Source: Adiantum capillus-veneris
Taxonomy: Eukaryota > Streptophyta > Polypodiopsida > Polypodiales > Pteridaceae
Direction of reading: 5' to 3'
DNA length: 64,000 nt
Assembly (NCBI GenBank): GCA_014529385.2
Contig: CM043968.1
Coordinates: forward strand, 9,796,648 to 9,860,647
The position numbers were made by a program, and so were the translations under genes. The notes beneath the pieces were generated by a model. The model was given only the letters and a program-made list of their open reading frames with translations, was not told where the DNA came from and did not search any database. How positions within the stretch are numbered: position 1 is the stretch's first letter; every line of letters begins with the position of its first letter. Positions 57,687 through 64,000 of this stretch are shown piece by piece.

Positions 57687-59317
57687 TGTAATGGAATTGG
57701 CCTATTTAACTTGAGAGTAGCAGAACTCAATGAGAGTACTTTTGAGAAATAACTTTGTGAGCATAACGGGTGAACATAATTAAAGATAGCAACATAATCA
57801 TAGCAATTAGTTAACTTGGCATGAACAATACTTTTGCAAGAGAGAGAATTTAGAGAACATGACAACAGTTGAGGACCGGATTTATGTGGAGCTGGTCCCC
57901 CCTCCAATAGGCATTTGTATTATGATTTCTCCCATTAAGAGAGACTTGTTACAATACAGTCTTTGTGTTCCTTGTGACCTAGGTGATGCAATGAAGATGG
58001 AAAACTTCATGCATCACAAACATAACATAAACTTCAAGAAAGCTTTAACTATCCCAAGCCTCAGTCCCAAGACCTCAAACACCTTCGAAGGTGGAGAGAG
58101 CTAGCAGGGAATTAGGGTAGGGAAGAGGAAGAAGAAACATTTCGTAGGAGAAAGAATAAGTTCCTCACTTATCATACTCTTGTTGCTAGCATACATAATA
58201 GCATAGTAATGAAGAAGAAGGAGATGGCAAGCTTAAGCATTGAAGCATGGCTCTTGGTTGGATTTGCACTCCATAGCCAAGAGTGTTGGTGTAGGCTCTC
58301 AACCTCTACTTGCTTGGACAAGGAGAGGGAGCTCTTGCACTTTGCATAGCACACAATGAGAGTGTTTGTGAGTGTGTGTGGGTGAGTATACCCCCTAAGC
58401 ATCCCCCTAGCTTGCTTGGGTCGACCCCCCCTTGTAGCTCATGCTTGAAGCTCATTGGACCCCTCCAAGCCTAGCCAATCATGAGCAGGAGGCATTACAA
58501 GCAGTAGGGGTAGCCTTGAGACAAGTGTCCCCCATTCCCCTTTGAGAGAGAGGGCAAGATAAATGCTAAATCAATTAATTAAATCTCCTAAAATTACTAT
58601 TGGACCCCTTGGGTGGCCAACCAATAGGTTTCAGGCATCTCATGAAGGTAACATAGGTAGGGGCCTGACATGTGTCCTTGCTGCCTCTTCAAGCTTGGGC
58701 CTTCCTTGTGTGTGTGAGTGTGCGTTCTCTCTCTAGCCCCTAGGAAAAGGGCTCGCCCCCCTCTTTGTAGAGATCCTTTTTGACTTTGGTGCTCAAGCAC
58801 CTTAGTCATCAAGCATGACTAAGCACTTGGACTAGGGGGTATTCCCACAAGCATCTCAGGCAAGCTTGTCAAAGCACCTCAAGTACCTTAATCATGTAGC
58901 AAGTCAAGCACCTCAAGCATGTAGCAGATTAAGCACCTCAAGCACCTTAATCAAGCACCTCAAGCACGACAAGCACCTCAAGCAAGACAAGCACCTCAAG
59001 CACGACAAGCACGTCGAGCTTTGGCCGGGTTCCCACCTAAGGCTCAGCCCTAGCTTACCTAAGGTCAAAGGACTTTTACACACATTATTGGAGGTCTTCA
59101 ATGAAGCTAACCCTAAGGTATTATGCTCCATTGGTTAGCCTTGCTCTTTGATAGACCATCTCCCATTTGGGCCCCTTTACCATTGGCCCCGTGTTGAGAT
59201 AGATCTATAAGCACATATCTATATCTAGACACTTGTTCCCGTTTATTCTCCCACATTAAGTGATCAATTTAATATGAGAAAATCATTTGGGTTGGTTAGA
59301 TATTAGATTTTATGACA
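57687..59317 (-). repeat. 5' LTR of element D
   Basis: It is 1631 bp, TGTAATGG to TATGACA in plus reading. It holds a short GT tract near 58366 and a CAAGCACCTCAAG minisatellite at 58860-59020, which is about 30 bases longer than in the other LTR. Confidence 0.92.
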
Positions 59318-59878
59318 CTCACCATATTTTGGGCAAAAAATACTCTACATAAGAAAAAGAAAAACTAAAGCTTTAAAGTATCTCCCAATTGTATGAAGTA
59401 TTTTCTCGAAGCATGAAGCCTACTTGGGCATTTAAAATATGATGTGCAACAAATGTTTTTTATCGGCAATCAAAAATTACAAAAAAAAACCCAATGCAAC
59501 TCTTGCACATCATATCCAAGGGAAAAAATTTAGTCTCTGTTGCACTTCACATTACTCGGTTTCTTTGGGCCCAAGCCCAAAGAGGGCCTATCTCTTGTTG
59601 ATGGCACCAAAATTGCCCCTATCATTGTGATAAATGTTTTCTTTGATGCAAATGATCTCTCTCTTCTCTCAAACGTTCTTATTCCCCTCTTCTACTCAAC
59701 GACACAAGAAACAAGTCTATAGATCCAAGAGAGCGTGTCATAAAATTTTCTTTCTCTCACCTCATTTTGTATTTTGAGTTAATAAGAGGTAGCTCCATTA
59801 GTTTGCATCTTCCTCTCATTCTCTTTCACTCCTCTAAGAGTAGGAACACCAATATGTGGTGATACATAATTTTACACC

Positions 59879-59880
<2 letters not shown>

Positions 59881-59915
<35 letters not shown>
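59881..59915. repeat. (CT)n microsatellite, copy 1
   Basis: Its counterpart in the tandem copy is at about 63152-63189. Confidence 0.9.
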
Positions 59916-59919
<4 letters not shown>

Positions 59920-60129
59920 ATGCTCATGCATACATGCACACATTTAACCACTCTTTGTTGGTACTATCTTGAAAGGAAAGTGCATTGTTTTGGTCCATGC
60001 TTTTTGAAGTAGCTAGAGTTCTCTTGGTGACACACAACTAGTATTGTTGTGTAGTTTTAAAAATGATGCCTTTAACGTTGTGTTTGTTGAATCTAGATGA
60101 CATAACAGAAAATCAAGACATAGACACAT

Positions 60130-60640
60130 AGTACAAAGAGAGAAGAAGAAGAAGAATTATTGTACGCTTGAGCATGAGAACTCTATGTGTATTTTCGTCG
60201 TAATGATTAATACCATAAATGGCTATAGGAAGCTATATGAAGCCAAAAAAGATAAGGTGTCTTATCACACCACATATCCAAGGGGAAAAACCCAATGGGA
60301 GAAAAATGCCCCTGGCAAAGCCTACATAGTATTCACACAAGCATTAATATACATTTTTAAATCCCCCCTGTAATGATAGTGTGAATCTATACAAGGTAGC
60401 GGATCACTCTCTGTATGTGAGCATGCCCAAAGCTTTATAAAATGCTTCAAAATTCTCTCAAGGTAATACTTCATAAACAAATATGCAATGTTATCTTGTG
60501 TAGGGCAATAAGCTAAGTAGACCTCCCTCGCATGTAGACTTTCCCTGACATTATGATAATGGACCTCTATACGCTTTGGTCTTGCATGAAACACAGGATT
60601 TTGCAAAGTAGGCAAAGAACTTTAATTATCAATGAAAATA
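60130..60640 (-). pseudogene. Ty1/copia 3' end: RNase H tail and LTR start, copy 1
   Basis: On the minus strand NPVFHARPKRIEVHYHN, LAYCPTQDNIAYLF and the last residues of copia RNase H are followed by a purine tract (CAGGGGGGATTT, about 60357-60370) and LTR-like sequence with GGGGAAAAACCC and AAAATGCCCC blocks. The Asp usual in ADLFTK is lost. It differs from the element at 28080, so it is another copia family. Confidence 0.75.
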
Positions 60641-60829
60641 GTTATGGGTGTCTGCTAACATCCACCAAGATCTGCCAATAAATTTCATAGCCATACGTTG
60701 TCAATGGTCACTATTAATGTTGCCATGTGCATCTCCAACTCTTCCTTTATGGGAGGGCGTTCCATCACTAAAGGGAAGATTTGTCAACATATTCGTGGTG
60801 CAAAAAACGTATCTGCATAAAATTTGTCA

Positions 60830-60917
60830 ACCCTTCCACTCCTCCTTCCCCCCATCCCCAGTCTCTGCCCCTCCTTTTTAACCCCTACCCCTGCTCACAC
60901 ACGTTCTCCATAACCTG
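60830..60917 (+). pseudogene. Duplicated tail of the RING gene
   Basis: It carries the last 28 codons (Pro/Leu/Ser-rich tail after the RING finger) and the stop, with two visible changes, followed by the same 3' flank. No RING finger or promoter is present, so it is a fragment and not a gene. Confidence 0.85.
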
Positions 60918-61228
60918 CTTTGCTCGCCAAAAAAAAACCTACGTGTACTGTTCCACCTACAAATTTTTAAAATTATCTCAAAATCTAAGCATAAGTGTAA
61001 AAGCCTTCAAATGGCCACACGTGGGTTTTCCAAGCAGGAAAAACTTTTCTCGATTGGGGCTGTTGGGGAGACCTAATGGCGCTCTAAAGAATAGAAAACT
61101 TCCTTTCAAGACACAATAGGCATTACGAAAAGGAGCATCATTCATGTACTCAAACATATGAATGTTGTAAATGTGTGACTACAATAACGATAGTAAGTTC
61201 ATCATTTCAGAGCTAGATCGGTGTACCG

Positions 61229-62576
61229 GCTAGTGTGCCTCATTTTGCTGCCTTCGGTAGCAATTTGTCGTTAAAGAGAGGAGGAGGGCACAAATACATG
61301 TTGTTAACAGCTCCACCAAGCACAATGTTTTACAAAGCCCTTGACTACAACGTTTTACAACAACACCTTCTCACCTTGAATTCATTTGCTCACATCAATG
61401 CCTTAGAGAGAAGCCCTTGCTTCACATTGCTAGAAATAGCCCAAAGCTTTTTGAACTTGCCCATCATTTGGACATTCTCTATTATAAATATAGTCCAAGA
61501 GACTACATCCTAAAGAAGAAGCCTGCTTAAAACTCAATCTTCCTCAAGTATACTACATGACAAACGTATTTATTAAAGCATTGCCAAGCATGACGATGTT
61601 TTGAAGGACATAAATATAGTCCAAGAGTAGTAATCCTAAAGAAGAAGCCTGCTTAGAATTCAATCTTCCTGAAGTATACTACATGGCAAACATATTTATT
61701 AGAGCATTGCCAAGCAACCTTGACTACGAATCTCATCATGAATTTGCAATCTATGCTTCTTCTTACATAAGACAACATGCCTTCCGTAGGTGATCGCTTT
61801 TGGAGAGTAGCCTTATCTCTACATTCACTAAATACATCAAAGAGCTTTCTCAACTAGACCATATTGGACATACTTGCAATAAATGCAATCCAAGGGACCT
61901 CATCCCATACATGCAGCTTGTCAAGACTTGTGCTTTCAAAAGTACACCGCTTGGCACACATTTCAATCAAAGCATGGCCAAGCACGTCACGTTTTGACAA
62001 CCTTGACTAATAACCTTATCATGAATGTGTTTGCCAAGGTCAACCTTGGCATGGTTTCACATGCCTTTAGAATGCAAGTATAGATGATTGATTGCCCTTG
62101 GAGAGAAGCCTTGGCTTTGCATGCATTGAAAAAATTTGAAGGCCCCATAGCCCTGTTCACATTGGGGACATATGTTGTAGAGTAAGTGGGACAAAGATCT
62201 TTTTTAGGAGCTTGTTGTGCTTTTGAAAGTACACCACATTTGATCAATCGAGGCATTTCCAATTGTAACATTGAATAGACTCTACCTACTATTGATTTCA
62301 TCATGAATTCTACCGGGATTAGTATATCGCATGGTGCACATGCCCTCAAACCACAATCATAGGTGATTGCCTTTGGAGAAGCCCTCATTTTGCAATTGAT
62401 AAAAAAAACTTAGAGCGTCTAGGCTCTACCCATGTTGAACATACCGTACAATAAGTAAGAGATTGTCTATTGGAACGATAGCTTGTTAAGAACTTGCTTT
62501 GTTTTGAAAACTACACCACACTTAGCATACATGTCAAAGCATTGCCAAGCACAAAGACATTTTTCCATAGCCCTCA
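61229..62576 (-). pseudogene. PPR protein relic, duplication copy 2
   Basis: It is the duplicate of 49560-50907 with about 1% difference. A longer open piece (62388-61987) reads EMPRLIKCGVLSKAQQ and ILKACE. A stop in copy 1 before IKCGV is open here, which fits decay after or around the duplication. Confidence 0.6.
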
Positions 62577-63150
62577 CCATATTTTGGCAAAAAAAATACT
62601 CTACATAAGAAAAAGAAAAACTAAAGCTTTAAAGTATCTCCCAATTGTATGAAGTATTTTCTCGAAGCATGAAGCCTACTTGGGCATTTAAAATATGATG
62701 TGCAACAAATATTTTTTATCGGCAATCAAAAATTACAAAAAAAAACCCAATGCAACTCTTGCACATCATATCCAAGGGCAAAATCTAGTCTCTCTTGCAC
62801 TTCACATTACTCGGTTTCTTTGGGCCCAAGTCCAAAGAGGGCCTATCTCTTGTTGATGGCACCAAAATTGTTGATGGCACCAAAATTGCCCCTATCATTG
62901 TGATAAATGTTTTCTTTGATGCAAATGATCTCTCTCTTCTCTCAAACCTTCTTATTCCCCTCTTCTACTCAACGACACAAGAAACAAGTCTATAGATCCA
63001 AGAGAGCGTGTCATAAATTTTCTTTCTTTCACCTCATTTTGTATTTTGAGGTAATAAAAGGTAGCTCCATTAGTTTGCATCTTCCTCTCGTTCTCTTTCA
63101 CTCCTCTAAGAGTAGGAACACCAATATGTGGTGATACATAATTTTACACC

Positions 63151-63151
<1 letters not shown>

Positions 63152-63189
<38 letters not shown>
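63152..63189. repeat. (CT)n microsatellite, copy 2
   Basis: Duplicate of the tract at 59881 with a different length. Confidence 0.9.
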
Positions 63190-63191
<2 letters not shown>

Positions 63192-63399
63192 GCTCATGCA
63201 TACATGCACACATTTAACCACTCTTTGTTGGTACTATCTTGAAAGGAAAGTGCATTGTTTTGGTCCATGCTTTTTGAAGTAGCTAGAGTTCTCTTGGTGA
63301 CACACAACTAGTATTGTTGTGTAGTTTTAAAAATGATGCCTTTAACGTTGTGTTTGTTGAATCTAGATGACATAACAGAAAATCAAGACATAGACACAT

Positions 63400-63910
63400 A
63401 GTACAAAGAGAGAAGAAGAAGAAGAATTATTGTACGCTTGAGCATGAGAACTCTATGTGTATTTTCTTCGTAATGATTAATACCATAAATGGCTATAGGA
63501 AGCTATGTGAATCCCAAAAACATAAGGTGTCTTATCACAGTACATATCCAAGGGGAAAAACCCAATGGGAGAAAAATGCCCCTGGCGAAGCCTACATAGT
63601 ATTCACACAAGCATTAATATACATTTATAAATCCCCCCTGTAATGATAGTGTGAATCTATACAAGGTAGCGGATCACTCTATGTATGTGAGCATGCCCAA
63701 AGCTTTATAAAATGCTTCAAAATTCTCTCAAGGTAATACTTCATAAACAAATATGCAATGTTATCTCGTGTAGGGCAATAAGCTAAGTAGACCTCCCTCG
63801 CATGTAGACTTTCCTTGAAATTATGATAATGGACCTCTATATGCTTTGGTCGTGCATGAAACACAAGATTTCTCAAAGTAGGCAAAGAAATTTAATTATC
63901 AATGAAAATA
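63400..63910 (-). pseudogene. Ty1/copia 3' end: RNase H tail and LTR start, copy 2
   Basis: It is the duplicate of 60130-60640, reading NLVFHARPKHIEVHYHN on the minus strand. It has its own point changes (for example His for Arg before IEV, closer to the family consensus). Confidence 0.75.
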
Positions 63911-64000
63911 GTTATGGGTGTCTGCTAACATCCACCAAGATCTGCAAATAAATTTCATAGCCATACATTGTCAATGGTCACTATTAATGTTGCCATGTGC

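Larger units (their letters stand above)
50909..59317 (-). mobile_element. Ty3/gypsy chromodomain retrotransposon D, near full length, inactive
   Basis: It is 8409 bp. On the minus strand: 5' LTR (59317-57687), primer site, gag, protease, reverse transcriptase, RNase H, integrase, chromodomain, polypurine tract, 3' LTR (52508-50909). The flanks are CTCAA (50904-50908) and CTCAC (59318-59322), a 5-bp duplication with one change. The empty site CCCTCACCAT in the tandem copy confirms CTCAC as the target. It is the reference copy for family D here. Inactivated by a stop after gag, frameshifts in pol and a Trp-to-stop change in integrase. Confidence 0.95.
49161..60829. repeat. Tandem segmental duplication, copy 1 (with gypsy insertion)
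   Basis: 49161-50908 and 59318-60730, taken without the element between them, match 60830-64000 in order. The offset is 11669 before the insertion and about 3250-3270 after it. The unit is about 3.2 kb. By hand I count about 22 mismatches in the first 1747 bp and roughly 40 in the remaining 1400. Confidence 0.93.
60830..64000. repeat. Tandem segmental duplication, copy 2 (empty site)
   Basis: The copy starts inside sequence matching the 3' end of the RING gene. At 62568-62582 it reads GCCCTCACCATATTT without the gypsy element. It has an extra 19-bp repeat (TTGATGGCACCAAAATTG type) near 62867-62888. It runs off the window end. Confidence 0.93.

Overview
The window is plant nuclear DNA, very repeat-rich. 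It holds two credible host genes, several decayed PPR-gene pieces, and many LTR retrotransposons, one LINE, tRNA-derived SINEs and long (GA)n, (CT)n, (AT)n and (CA)n tracts. The spliced CASP-like gene, initiator-Met-tRNA primer sites, chromodomain Ty3/gypsy elements and PPR relics point to a land plant. The style of the PPR relics and the repeat load suggest a seedless vascular plant, perhaps a fern. That last step is inference.

Host genes. (1) A three-exon CASP-like family 5 (CASPL5-type) membrane protein gene lies on the minus strand, 14299 to 2572. Its first exon is at 14094-14299, and the second and third are at 2839-2971 and 2572-2763. The 11.1 kb first intron carries a chromodomain Ty3/gypsy element, a second LTR/PBS remnant and a Ty1/copia scrap. 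The exons join in frame to a 176-residue protein with the family's four membrane spans. (2) A small intronless RING-H2 ubiquitin-ligase-like gene with one membrane span lies on the plus strand at 48657-49244.

Repeat layout. 1-900: tandem repeats and a possible copia LTR scrap. 2972-14093: intron 1 with its elements. 14760-15010: SINE-like sequences. 15970-20415: a truncated minus-strand chromovirus (family D) whose integrase is interrupted by a solo LTR of the same family with an AAAGG target duplication. 20830-21640: PPR relic. 21640-26150: no gene seen, microsatellites and short telomere-like repeats. 26296-38030: tandem array of family D, LTR-internal-LTR-internal-LTR, with a 5.1 kb copia element nested in the first internal part. 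38140-40760: LINE. 40760-48090: mostly unassigned with scraps, microsatellites and a SINE. 48107-48311: SINE with poly(A) and target duplication.

Right end. From 49161 a segment of about 3.2 kb is tandemly duplicated, with the second copy starting at 60830. The first copy contains an almost full-length family D chromovirus (50909-59317, 8.4 kb). The second copy has the intact empty target site. The duplication starts inside the last codons of the RING gene and carries a PPR relic and a copia 3' end.

Every retroelement copy has stops, frameshifts or deletions, so none looks autonomous as read. I found no CRISPR array, bacterial-type operon or undescribed molecular system. The notable content is the hidden spliced gene and the readable order of insertion and duplication events.
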